NCBI GenBank assembly: GCA_002331625.1
Contig: DCZN01000098.1
Coordinates: 1-23,174, forward strand
Direction: 5' to 3'
Length of the DNA: 23,174 nucleotides
Source: Nitrospira sp. UBA2083
Lineage (GTDB): Bacteria > Nitrospirota > Nitrospiria > Nitrospirales > Nitrospiraceae
The notes beneath the pieces are model-generated. The model was not told the DNA's origin and searched no databases. It worked only from the letters and a program-made list of their open reading frames with translations. Each line of letters begins with the position of its first letter. Positions within the stretch are counted from its first letter, which is position 1. A program made the translations under genes and the position numbers. Positions 1-7,455 of this stretch are shown here, one piece after another.

Positions 1-1
1 G

Positions 2-127
2 ATCATTGATCTCGGCCCTGAAGGCGGCGCAGCCGGAGGACAGATCGTCGCTGAAGGTCGCCCGGAGCAGGTGGCCAAAGTAGCGGCTTCCCATACCGGA
101 CGGTTTCTGGTCGATGTACTCAAATAG
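2..127 (+). CDS. uvrA: UvrA excinuclease subunit A, C-terminal end (partial)
   Basis: Reading from base 2 gives 41 residues beginning [19 protein letters not shown] and ending [12 protein letters not shown], followed by TAG. This is the very C-terminus of UvrA, the DNA-damage-recognition ATPase of nucleotide excision repair. The (I)DLGPEGG...GG.IVA.G.PE.VA...S.TGRFL pattern lies just after the last Walker B/His-loop region in that family. The gene is cut by the left window edge, so nothing can be said of its start or its zinc fingers. No clear terminator follows the stop. Confidence 0.9.
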   Translation: MIDLGPEGGAAGGQIVAEGRPEQVAKVAASHTGRFLVDVLK

Positions 128-465
128 ATCCCTTCCAACCGCAGTGATCAACCAAAGAGTCTTTCGCCAATGGATTGACAATCGACAGCTTAGAATAGAG
201 CCGCGCCTATGATGGACCATTTTAACTGATACAGTCCAAAAACTTACTCAGCCAGCCAGGATATGGTCCATTCCAAGCTCGCAGGACGTATGTATAGTCC
301 GCATAAATAACGACTCTGACGGTCTAGCGGCCATAATCCCAACCATGTGACCTATCAGCTTCCGGGAACTTATGACGCTTTCAAGAGCCTGAAGAGAGAC
401 GAGACTCCAGGGCAGAAGATCAGGAGCAGTCAGACGGCCAGGCCATCGGGCTGCTCCCGCTTCGC
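128..465. other. Intergenic region between uvrA and the haloperoxidase
   Basis: These 338 bases hold no gene I can support. Around 217-242 there is a spaced inverted repeat, TGGAC ... GTCCA with 16 bases between the arms, and a further TGGTCCA occurs near 268-274. It resembles an operator, for example for a GntR/MocR-type regulator, but no such regulator gene is adjacent. The possible reading frame starting near 347 runs antisense into the haloperoxidase and has no family resemblance. Confidence 0.5.
423..457 (-). terminator. Weak candidate hairpin after the haloperoxidase gene
   Basis: A 7-base inverted repeat, GGAGCAG (423-429) and CTGCTCC (451-457), lies just downstream of the minus-strand haloperoxidase stop. 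The loop is 21 bases. No real T-run follows on the minus strand, so this is at best a weak terminator. Confidence 0.25.
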
Positions 466-1935
466 TTACGTCCGCGGACCCACCGTAGATTTCTTTGGGG
501 CTTTACCCATCCCCGCTACGAAGATATCCTCCGCGATCTTCAGGCCGAGCGGTACACCACCAATCTTATCTTTCCTCAAATTGGGCTTCTTGTTATTGTC
601 CAACGCAAAGGCATCGAACGACCAATGTACCCCGAGAAAAACGCGACTGAATCCGTTTTCGATGATCATCTGCCACAGACCATCGTCGAACTTGCGACGA
701 TGACGCGGACGCACAGTACCCTGATTGTCTTGCGTCACCCCATTTAGTTCGTCCGATACGAAAGGCCCCTTGAACACGCTGTCTTTCTTGCGATCACCGG
801 CTGGGACGCCGTAGAACAGCCGTACCATGTGGAGCGCCGCAGCACCGAAAGTTGCATGCCCGGACGGATAGGCAGGGAACGGCGGTGTGAAGTTCTTATT
901 GAAGCGGCCCGTCGCAGGCACGTAACTATTGCTCTGCGGCGCGCCAAGCGGCAGCCAATCGGGATCGCATTCTTCGTCGATGTCACTCTTCGGAGTCGGC
1001 GCCGCGGGTCCCATTGACGGGTCATGTTCTCGGATGCCCAGCACCGGCCGCCAAAGGTCATGGATGTACTTCTGGTCCCATGCCAAGATACCAGCATCAG
1101 CCATCGCGGCATTGACTAACGCGAACAAGCGTGCATTTTTATCGGCATTATTGCCCTTCGCAATTGCGATTTCACGAACGATTTGGTTATACAATCGCGG
1201 CGGCGTACCCAACTCACGCGGGCCGTCGTAGGCCCAGTACAGCCCGATCACAGTTTCATCAACCGTACGCTTTGAATAGGTGGAAGGGAGAGTGCCCATC
1301 AATTCCGGCGCAATGCCCTTACTGAGGACTTGCTTAAGTGCTTGCTTGTATTCACTGCTACCGATTGCAGGCGGCGCATTGAGACCATGTCTTGAAGTCA
1401 CAGCGAACAGTTTGGATCGCGCCCCATAAAAGGGTGCGTGCACGCCCTGGCCTGGATTGGCTGGATCGGGACGGTGATGCCCAGGTGTATTAGAAAAGAC
1501 ATAGTCTGTGGCGTCGGCGTCTGGATCACCGCTTCGATCGGCAAGCATCGCTTGTCCAACCGCTATTCCAAACGCTTTTCCTGCAGCAACGCCGCCGCCG
1601 GAAAGTTCAGCGCTGGCGAGGCGTTCATCAAAAAACGATTTTTGCCGTGGGAAAAGTGCGACGAGGCATGCGTGGGCTGCCGTCGCAACCACAGCTTCGG
1701 GATTGGCTGTGCCTGGAGCTGGGCTCGCCGGAGCGGAGAGGTAGCGCGGCAAGCCTGCCCCACCGACTGCACCGGCATGTGCGTCATACATGGCTAGATG
1801 TACAATCGCGAGTGCCCGGGAACTCAACGTCGGCCCTCCTTGCTCCGGCATCGGTTTGTCAGTGCCGGGAACATTGCTAAAATCTCTTCGGTTCGCTTCC
1901 AGTGCGACTGCGTTCCAATAGAGAATGTGTCCCAT
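466..1935 (-). CDS. Vanadium-dependent haloperoxidase / PAP2-like acid phosphatase family protein
   Basis: This 489-aa protein has the complete vanadate/phosphate site of the vanadium haloperoxidase-PAP2 superfamily. K289 and R296-P297 form the K-x6-RP motif. PSGH is at 357-360, with H360 the likely acid-base histidine. SR-x3-G-x-H-x3-D is at 430-441, with H437 the likely vanadate ligand. In family terms such enzymes use H2O2 to oxidise halides, though some members are phosphatases, and the sequence does not decide between them. The frame is open up to 2208, but I chose the ATG at 1935. It has a strong Shine-Dalgarno (AAGGAGAG) just upstream, and the 91 residues above it lack family character. 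No signal peptide or membrane segment is visible. A conserved 46-bp element lies about 240 bases upstream, shared with the neighbouring locus at 4152-4197. Confidence 0.85.
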   Translation of the reverse strand: MGHILYWNAVALEANRRDFSNVPGTDKPMPEQGGPTLSSRALAIVHLAMYDAHAGAVGGAGLPRYLSAPASPAPGTANPEAVVATAAHACLVALFPRQKSFFDERLASAELSGGGVAAGKAFGIAVGQAMLADRSGDPDADATDYVFSNTPGHHRPDPANPGQGVHAPFYGARSKLFAVTSRHGLNAPPAIGSSEYKQALKQVLSKGIAPELMGTLPSTYSKRTVDETVIGLYWAYDGPRELGTPPRLYNQIVREIAIAKGNNADKNARLFALVNAAMADAGILAWDQKYIHDLWRPVLGIREHDPSMGPAAPTPKSDIDEECDPDWLPLGAPQSNSYVPATGRFNKNFTPPFPAYPSGHATFGAAALHMVRLFYGVPAGDRKKDSVFKGPFVSDELNGVTQDNQGTVRPRHRRKFDDGLWQMIIENGFSRVFLGVHWSFDAFALDNNKKPNLRKDKIGGVPLGLKIAEDIFVAGMGKAPKKSTVGPRT

Positions 1936-2174
1936 TTCCTCTCTCCTTCCTTGGTGGTAATTCTGGCAACCGGCCAGCACGGGCTCGCGATACGAGGATA
2001 GGAATCGACTCTCATTCGACTCCCCTATCGCTTCATCTTTCCTCACAGCAAACATGATGCCAATCTGAGCTATAGAGGAACTTGCAGTGAGATCATCAAC
2101 AATCGGAGCTATTTCTGTAGTGTATGTATTCCTAATTACTCGCATACATGATCCACGGATCTGGATCACTGACA

Positions 2175-2220
2175 CATGAATCGGAAAAGATTCAGCAGAT
2201 GTATCCAATTGGATAATTCA
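2175..2220 (-). repeat. Conserved 46-bp element, copy 1 (hairpin plus palindrome)
   Basis: This stretch matches 4152-4197 at 37 of 46 positions without gaps. It contains TGAATC...GATTCA arms (6-bp stem) and the perfect 14-base palindrome TATCCAATTGGATA at 2202-2215. It lies 240 bases above the haloperoxidase ATG and may belong to its promoter or leader. The match extends more weakly on both sides. For example, GTGTTTAACTT at 2231 corresponds to GTGTTTCAACTT at 4220, and CAGCAAACATGATGCCA near 2046 corresponds to CAGCAAGCAAGATGCCA near 4016. It is therefore part of a larger duplicated stretch. Confidence 0.8.
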
Positions 2221-2387
2221 GTTCTTTGCGGTGTTTAACTTGTAAGAACGAGCCGAGATGAACCTGGTTGAAAGACTAAGTCAGATATAAATGGCAGATG
2301 GCAGATAAGCGGGTAATGACTGACCAACGTATAAAGGTAGTATCCGCCCTGCAGGATAGTGCGATTATGATCTGCACCTAGGAAATG

Positions 2388-2695
2388 CTAATGTCCAGGA
2401 CTCTTGGCCGCTGGTTCCAGCAACCCATCTTCCAACTTCTTGTGTGGATACTTCTTGCTCGCAGTGGTACGGGAAAAAGCAAAGGCAATGATAATGGGAA
2501 CGACCTCCGCCAAGGCGAAGTTGGCGTTCTTCCACTAACGCATCTCCTTGTCGCCCATTGAAAAAGACATAGCCTCCCAGATCGGCCAGATAGTAAAAGC
2601 CGATCACCGACAATCATTCGACCGTGTACTGTAGAATGACTTGCGCTTGGTCGTCTTATCTGCACGTGGGAGCACGTAACCAAGTTTGCACTATC
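2388..2695 (-). pseudogene. Decayed C-terminal fragment of a DUF3422 gene
   Basis: On the minus strand this region aligns at DNA level with the last part of the intact DUF3422 gene at 4462-5841. For example, CGATCACCGACAATC and the neighbouring TTGGTCGT/TATCT blocks occur in both. Translated in pieces it gives DKTTK, then LSVI-like YYLADLGGYVF, then SKKYPHKKLEDGLLEP before a TAG at 2388. These match DKTTKSQ, YYLAGLAGYVF and SKKYLHEKLVGEQP of the intact protein. The pieces lie in different frames, so small indels have broken it, and everything encoding the N-terminal ~365 residues is missing. It is best read as a remnant of a tandem duplication. Its 5' limit is approximate. Confidence 0.85.
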
Positions 2696-2803
2696 ACATA
2701 CCTGGCGCGGCATCCTGGCAGATGCCCCTAAGCCAGAACTCTTCGCGCATGAGGCGCGGCGAACTTACAATCCGCCGACGCTCCATGCGCTGAATTGGTC
2801 ATT

Positions 2804-3808
2804 CTATTCGACGATCTTTTCCATCGTATTGATGCTGACATGCGGCCACTGGATGAGACCTGGGCAGCAACCGGGCGGTAATCCATCCACGCGCTTGAAG
2901 AAGTCCAGCATGACCAACTGAGAATATTGCAAGCGAAGCTTCGGTTTCCCGCACTTGTCCTTCTCCTTCAATTCTTGAATCCAGAAGGTAGACTTCATCA
3001 CAGTAGCGTTCGCCTGCCTGACGATGAACGGAATGTTGGCAATACCACCCGTCGGGCGTGTCGAATCAACATCGAGGACTGTCGTCTTCACAATCTCCAC
3101 GCCTTGATTCGCCGCTTCGAGCAGATCGTTCGGGCTCACGGGGTTGAACAAGCCCTGAAACAAATTGTCATTAAAATGCTTGTATGGGGCCAAGTAGGGG
3201 TTCTTCAAATCTTGGTCGACCCCGATCGGTAAGCCATTGATATCAAAAATACTTGGCGCGCCCGGGTGTTCACTGCTCGCACCTAAGGCCAACACCGAGT
3301 CACCGTGAGGAATCGTCGCGAGCCGCGCAATATTCAGGCTATCCGTGACGCCGTTGATCATATGCAACCACAACCCTGGTTCATGATGGATTGCAGCACC
3401 AGCCGAACCCGTCAGACCGCTTTTCGGAAAGTCATCAGCGGCAATTTGCTTGATGCTTTGTTGATAGTCGAGTGTCACGAGAAATTGATCCGTATTGGCA
3501 TCAGGTCCCAGGCCGAGACGGACACCACGATTCGGTACAGCCTTATCCACGAGTGTGAACTCCAGTTCCTCGTTGTACTGGTTCACCAACAACCGATAGT
3601 TGAAGGGGAAGTTCGCGTCCTTTGGAGCGACAAACGGGAGCGCAATCATATTCCACCCACGGCCCGGCAGACCTGGACCTTGCGACTTTGGCACGATGTT
3701 CGCCCACTTTCCAGGGAGTAGCTTCAACGGTCCAAGTTCCTTGTCATCCTGCTTCGGTTTTTCAAGTCGCCGTGTTTTATTCTCAAGTTCCGCTGGTTTT
3801 GTTTTCAT
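2804..3808 (-). CDS. Hypothetical protein, possible beta-barrel heme/ligand-binding type
   Basis: I do not recognise this 334-aa protein with certainty. The ATG at 3808 is preceded by AAAGGGAGATATCAGG, a good RBS. The N-terminus is highly charged (MKTKPAELENKTRRLEKPKQ) with no signal peptide or transmembrane segment, suggesting a cytoplasmic protein. The segments LLPGKWAN, GWNMIALPF, LEFTLVDKAVPNRG, HHEPGLWLHM and LATIPHGDSVLALG recall lipocalin/nitrobindin-like beta-barrel proteins sometimes annotated heme-binding. That is an impression from motif spacing and is not proven. Two Cys pairs near the C-terminus (DKCGKP and PPGCCPG) could bind metal or form disulfides. It sits between the haloperoxidase/pseudogene unit and the intact DUF3422 gene. 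A functional link to peroxidase chemistry is possible but only inferred. Confidence 0.65.
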   Translation of the reverse strand: MKTKPAELENKTRRLEKPKQDDKELGPLKLLPGKWANIVPKSQGPGLPGRGWNMIALPFVAPKDANFPFNYRLLVNQYNEELEFTLVDKAVPNRGVRLGLGPDANTDQFLVTLDYQQSIKQIAADDFPKSGLTGSAGAAIHHEPGLWLHMINGVTDSLNIARLATIPHGDSVLALGASSEHPGAPSIFDINGLPIGVDQDLKNPYLAPYKHFNDNLFQGLFNPVSPNDLLEAANQGVEIVKTTVLDVDSTRPTGGIANIPFIVRQANATVMKSTFWIQELKEKDKCGKPKLRLQYSQLVMLDFFKRVDGLPPGCCPGLIQWPHVSINTMEKIVE

Positions 3809-3904
3809 CCTGATATCTCCCTTTCATTTAGTTAAACGAACATTGTGGCAACGGACATGAACATGCCTCTGCCCGGTGAGAGTAGTGAACTATTTGATCA
3901 GGAT

Positions 3905-3925
3905 TTACATTACTTCCACCTCCTT
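3905..3925 (-). other. Vestigial translation start (RBS-ATG-TAA)
   Basis: On the minus strand AAGGAGG (3919-3925) is followed 8 bases later by ATG (3908-3910) and at once by TAA (3905-3907). The context ACCAAGAAAGGAGG parallels ACCAAGGAAGGAGAG in front of the haloperoxidase ATG. The distance from the 46-bp element to this ATG (242 bases) almost equals that in the other copy (240 bases). I read it as the leftover start of a lost gene paralogous to the haloperoxidase. A regulatory mini-ORF is the alternative. Confidence 0.5.
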
Positions 3926-4151
3926 TCTTGGTTCACTCGTTCACCCACCTATGGGCGCATGTGAGCCGATGCACATTGTTGAAAGCTCGACTCCTGTGTG
4001 ACTTTTCATTTGCTGACAGCAAGCAAGATGCCAGCGCAGAAACACTCGCATCGACCGGCTACACAAGGGGTCCTGATCTCTTTACTTTCAGCGAGGTATG
4101 CTTAGGAGAAAGGGAGCAGCGAGGTGACACAACGTGTTTCAATCATGGACG

Positions 4152-4197
4152 CATGAATCGAATCCGATTCATGCGGTGTATCAAATTGGATAATTCA
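4152..4197 (-). repeat. Conserved 46-bp element, copy 2 (hairpin plus near-palindrome)
   Basis: 37/46 identical to 2175-2220. Here the hairpin is stronger: GCATGAATCG (4151-4160) and CGATTCATGC (4165-4174) form a perfect 10-bp stem with a 4-base loop. The loop bases differ between copies while the stem arms are kept, which suggests selection for structure or for a dyad operator. The adjoining palindrome is imperfect in this copy (TATCAAATTGGATA). It lies 343 bases above the 334-aa gene and 242 above the vestigial ATG. Confidence 0.8.
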
Positions 4198-4461
4198 CGA
4201 GCAGTAACAGCCCGAACATGTGTTTCAACTTTGAACAGACATGCTCGGCGCTGACAGTAATAATGCTGGCATATTCAGCGCACTTTACTGGCCGATGAAC
4301 CAGTGAATCCACTAGCGACGGCCCAGAGCTGGATTGGCCGTTAGGCACTGGCTGAATGTTGGGAATGTGAGGGGTAAACGATGTAGTTCTTAGTTTTGGA
4401 AATCGGATCCCACAAGCAAACTCAAGAATAGCATAAACCTCTCACTCACCATCGCATCAAC

Positions 4462-5841
4462 TTACTCAACCTGCTTATTGATGCCCTTTGCAGGCTGTTC
4501 GCCCACCAGCTTCTCATGCAGATATTTCTTACTCACCGTTGTAATCAGGAACGCAAGACCGATTGCAATGGGAACAAAAATAGCCGAGGCTACATTTGCG
4601 TTGCCAAGCCAGCCGATTTCGTACAGTCCTTTGAACACATATCCCGCCAGACCGGCTAGATAGTAGGCGATGACGATCACCGACAATCCCTCAACCGTAT
4701 GTTGGAGGATCACCTGGCTTTTGGTCGTTTTGTCGACACTTTGGAGCAGCGCGAGGTTTTGTGATTCTACAATCAAATCGACGCGGGTTCGAATAATCGC
4801 AATGATGCCCTCGAATCCGCCGCGGAGCGTGTCGATGCGGCGCAAGAGCTGCTGATAGCCTTCGGCCACACCTGTAATACCGCTCACCACATAATCAGAA
4901 ATGGGGCGGTAGGAATCCATCGATTGCTCAGCAGTTGAGGCTAAGGTGGCATGCACGATCTTATCGTATGGCAAAGACGCAGACAGCTCAAAATGAAGTT
5001 TCCCTGCCATACGGTTTGTCTTCAGGAGATCTTGCGTGAGGGTGTTCATCCAGCGCTGCAGAGCCTCGGAGTCGGCATGCGCGATGTGCTGTGTGATGAT
5101 CTCACGCTGCTTCAAATGAACCTGCTCGAACTTATAGACTTGATCGATGGCCGCCGAGAAGAGCGGTTTCTGCATCAACAGCAAGTGATAGTAGGTTTCG
5201 ATCCGCACGATGGCGTCCACGATGTCTTTCAAACGTGATCGGTCGCCCTGCGGTGGTCCAACGCTCACCCAGTATCGTTCCCGCCCGTGCTCGTCCGGGG
5301 TAAAGCTGGTGACAACCCTTGCCTGTTCGTTGAAAATACGGCTGCCGTACAACACCGGCCCCGGCAATCGTGCTCGCAGTTCGTCCTGTGGTGGCAAAAC
5401 GCCCGTGGCCAGGACAATATCCAACCGGCAAACCATCGACCCGAGCGGCGACAACGACACAGCATCAGCCGGAAACGTCAGCGGCCCGAAGGTCACCGCG
5501 CCATGTGTCGGCGACGGCATGTGCCAAAACTGGTAGTTGTAATACTCGGTATGGGCCTGCCAGATGAGGATGAGTCGGTCCCCATTCTCCGCTTCCTTGA
5601 CACCGTAACCGAAATTGTCCCGCAGCTCAGTCGTCGCAAGGGGAACATTGAATCGCTCCAGCAACGATTGAAATTCCGATCGACTGGCGGGACGCTGCAC
5701 CGGGGGATCGGACATGCGAAACGCTTCGTAATGTACATGAGCCGGCGCACGTAACCATCCACTGATCGGCTGGTGTGGCCGTTCGTGCAACTGTTTCAAG
5801 AAGGATTCAGGGTCTGTCTGAGACAGGTGTAATTCACTCAC
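4462..5841 (-). CDS. DUF3422 family membrane protein
   Basis: A 459-aa protein with the DUF3422 hallmarks. An N-terminal LHERPHQPISGWLRAPAHVHY block (about residues 18-38) resembles the family's LHARP...APARV start. A long soluble, partly coiled region follows. Near the C-terminus are two hydrophobic segments at about 385-404 and 417-436, separated by a short loop, and then a charged tail (KKYLHEKL). The family is described as an uncharacterised, probably membrane-anchored protein, and no function is assigned here. The start is a GTG at 5841 with only a weak upstream purine stretch, chosen because LHERP begins soon after. It is the intact relative of the pseudogene at 2388-2695. Confidence 0.8.
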   Translation of the reverse strand: MSELHLSQTDPESFLKQLHERPHQPISGWLRAPAHVHYEAFRMSDPPVQRPASRSEFQSLLERFNVPLATTELRDNFGYGVKEAENGDRLILIWQAHTEYYNYQFWHMPSPTHGAVTFGPLTFPADAVSLSPLGSMVCRLDIVLATGVLPPQDELRARLPGPVLYGSRIFNEQARVVTSFTPDEHGRERYWVSVGPPQGDRSRLKDIVDAIVRIETYYHLLLMQKPLFSAAIDQVYKFEQVHLKQREIITQHIAHADSEALQRWMNTLTQDLLKTNRMAGKLHFELSASLPYDKIVHATLASTAEQSMDSYRPISDYVVSGITGVAEGYQQLLRRIDTLRGGFEGIIAIIRTRVDLIVESQNLALLQSVDKTTKSQVILQHTVEGLSVIVIAYYLAGLAGYVFKGLYEIGWLGNANVASAIFVPIAIGLAFLITTVSKKYLHEKLVGEQPAKGINKQVE

Positions 5842-5938
5842 GATCCGCTCTTGTTATGACAACCCTACGACCCTAACACCTGGCCTGGCCGGCTTCAACG
5901 ATGAAATCCTTATCCTCAAAAACGCAAGTGGGGGGAAT

Positions 5939-6499
5939 TCAATTACAGGATGGATCAAACGGCATCTCAGCGTAGGGCTGGTAGGCTTCACCGAGGGTGC
6001 GAAGGATATCGCCCCAGACACGGGTGGGGTCTTTCTCAAACACCGCCTGAGGATCTGCGGGCAGGGTGATCCACGAACCGGTTTTCATTTCACTCTCCAA
6101 CTGGCCTGGTCCCCATCCGGAATATCCAAGGTAAGCCCGAAAGAATTCCTGATGGCTGGCATCCGTAAGGATACGTTCGACCATCCCCACATCGCCCCCA
6201 AGACAGACCCCATCACACACGTGATGCGCGTTTTCCGGAAACTGGTCACCACGATAGAGCAGCATCACTTGACTCGTTTGCACGGGCCCACCGGCGTAGA
6301 GCAGATGCCCGGAGCCTTCGATGACCGGAATCTGTGGAAGCGCCTCAGAAATCGACATGGCGGTCGGACGGTTCACAATGACCCCGAGCGCTCCTTCCGA
6401 CCCATGTTCGCACAACAGCACCACCGTTTGACGGAAGTTTGGGTCACGCAGGCTGGGTGCTGCAATCAGAAAAATACCTTTGCGAAGTTCCGTGCTCAT
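5939..6499 (-). CDS. YqgE/AlgH family protein (DUF179)
   Basis: A 186-aa protein starting MSTELRKGIFLIAAPSLRDP, then FRQTVVLLCEHGSEGALGVI and VNRP. This is the characteristic YqgE/AlgH signature (G.FL.A.P.L.D..F..TVV...H...GA.G...NRP), and its length fits the family's usual ~187 aa. Further marks are YAGGPV, LGYSGWGPGQLESE and a W-rich middle. The family is widespread and its molecular role is not settled; in Pseudomonas AlgH affects alginate regulation. I chose the ATG at 6499, with AGGA upstream, over an in-frame start 12 codons earlier, because the family begins right there. It lies 74 bases downstream of the nitrilase-family gene on the same strand and is likely cotranscribed with it. Confidence 0.9.
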   Translation of the reverse strand: MSTELRKGIFLIAAPSLRDPNFRQTVVLLCEHGSEGALGVIVNRPTAMSISEALPQIPVIEGSGHLLYAGGPVQTSQVMLLYRGDQFPENAHHVCDGVCLGGDVGMVERILTDASHQEFFRAYLGYSGWGPGQLESEMKTGSWITLPADPQAVFEKDPTRVWGDILRTLGEAYQPYAEMPFDPSCN

Positions 6500-6573
6500 G
6501 AACGAAATCCTACCGCGCCCGTGCAACTTGCGCAAGCACTGCGCTGGTCTTTAGTCGGCCATGACCTCAACGG

Positions 6574-7365
6574 TTACAGCTTATACAGCGATGCGCGGCG
6601 GTCAGCCAACAGATCGTTGTACCGATTCAAGCGCTTATTCCGAGCCTCGGCAGGATCAATATCCACGATAGTGAGCTCTTCTCGATCACGGGACGCCCGG
6701 TGCTGAATGATCCCCTTGGGTGAAACGACTTCGCTCTGGCCGATATACGTTAACGGATCTTTTCCGCCCCGTGCTTCACAGCCGATCCGATTACAGGTCA
6801 CGGCAAACACTCGATTCTCCAGACACCGAACGGGCATGGAATCCGGACAGTTCGGCAAGACCAGATTGGACGGATGGCAAATGATCTCGGCTCCCTGCAT
6901 CGCCAATGTCCGCGCAGCCTCCGGATAGTACCAATCGAAACAAATCATGACGCCAATCTTCGCGACGCCGATATCCCACACCAGAAATCCTGAATCTCCG
7001 GGTGTAAAGAACTGTGTCTCTTCGTAAAAAAGATGAGTCTTCCGATAGCAGCCCAAAAACCCGGACGGCCCCACCACCACAGCGGAATTGTAACAGCGGG
7101 AGCCGAATCGTTCAGGGAGTCCCGCTACAAGATACAGGTTGCGGCGCTTCGCGATGTTTACCAGACGGCGGACCGTCGGACCATCAGGGACCGGCTCGGC
7201 AAGCTGCTGCACTTCGTCTTGAGAGACAAACTGATACCCGGATGCGAATAGCTCCGGCAGCACGATCACATCGGCATCAGCCCGCTCCAGTTTGGCCGTA
7301 ACCACGTCAAGGTTCGTGGCAATTTCGCCAAATTGTGGGTCGAACTGGTAAAAGCCGACTCGCAC
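6574..7365 (-). CDS. Carbon-nitrogen hydrolase (nitrilase superfamily)
   Basis: A 263-aa amidase/nitrilase-fold enzyme with the full catalytic triad: E38 in LPELF, K109 in RKTHLF and C142 in MICFDWYYPE. Such enzymes hydrolyse nitriles or amides (ureidopropionase, omega-amidase or N-carbamoyl types), and the substrate cannot be read from the sequence. The GTG at 7365 is preferred because AAGGGAG lies 5 bases upstream. An upstream in-frame TTG (7425) would place the N-terminus through the terminator hairpin at 7379-7415. The sequence from the GTG, VGFYQFDPQFGE, is the normal first strand of the family. The AlgH gene follows on the same strand. Confidence 0.9.
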   Translation of the reverse strand: MRVGFYQFDPQFGEIATNLDVVTAKLERADADVIVLPELFASGYQFVSQDEVQQLAEPVPDGPTVRRLVNIAKRRNLYLVAGLPERFGSRCYNSAVVVGPSGFLGCYRKTHLFYEETQFFTPGDSGFLVWDIGVAKIGVMICFDWYYPEAARTLAMQGAEIICHPSNLVLPNCPDSMPVRCLENRVFAVTCNRIGCEARGGKDPLTYIGQSEVVSPKGIIQHRASRDREELTIVDIDPAEARNKRLNRYNDLLADRRASLYKL

Positions 7366-7378
7366 ACAGACTCCCTTC

Positions 7379-7415
7379 AGACAAGAACGGGCAGGGATGG
7401 TGTCCCTGCCCGTTC
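7379..7415 (-). terminator. Rho-independent terminator of the smbP-like gene
   Basis: Perfect 13-bp stem GAACGGGCAGGGA (7385-7397) / TCCCTGCCCGTTC (7403-7415) with a 5-base loop. On the minus strand it is followed by TTGTCT. It lies 40 bases beyond the smbP-like stop and just before the nitrilase gene. The T-tract is short, but the stem is long and GC-rich. Confidence 0.8.
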
Positions 7416-7455
7416 CGACTCGCAACTGTCAGTTGAGCGCAATCAGCTCATGCCG

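Larger units (their letters stand above)
3811..4461. other. Long intergenic region carrying the second duplication copy
   Basis: About 650 bases without a credible gene. It contains the second copy of the 46-bp element (4152-4197) and a vestigial start site (3908-3925). The sequence between the two resembles the haloperoxidase leader in spacing and in short blocks. A plus-strand frame at 3928-4254 is open but has no recognisable protein character. The rest, 4260-4461, shows nothing I can assign. Confidence 0.6.

Noticed and set aside
347..703. Plus-strand open frame of 118 codons
   Set aside because: Mostly antisense to the haloperoxidase C-terminus, with no family resemblance or RBS.
1936..2208. 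N-terminal extension of the haloperoxidase by 91 residues
   Set aside because: No family similarity. The ATG at 1935 has a strong RBS, and the extension would run through the conserved 46-bp element and a region homologous to non-coding sequence at 3911-4197.
3928..4254. Plus-strand open frame of 108 codons
   Set aside because: No RBS or recognisable motifs, and it spans the hairpin element. The duplicated counterpart region is not open in this way.
1..6500. Insertion sequence as cause of the duplication
   Set aside because: No transposase, terminal inverted repeats or target-site duplication could be found around the repeated landmarks.
7366..7425. Upstream TTG start for the nitrilase-family gene
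   Set aside because: It would translate through the terminator hairpin; the GTG at 7365 has AAGGGAG and begins at the conserved first strand.
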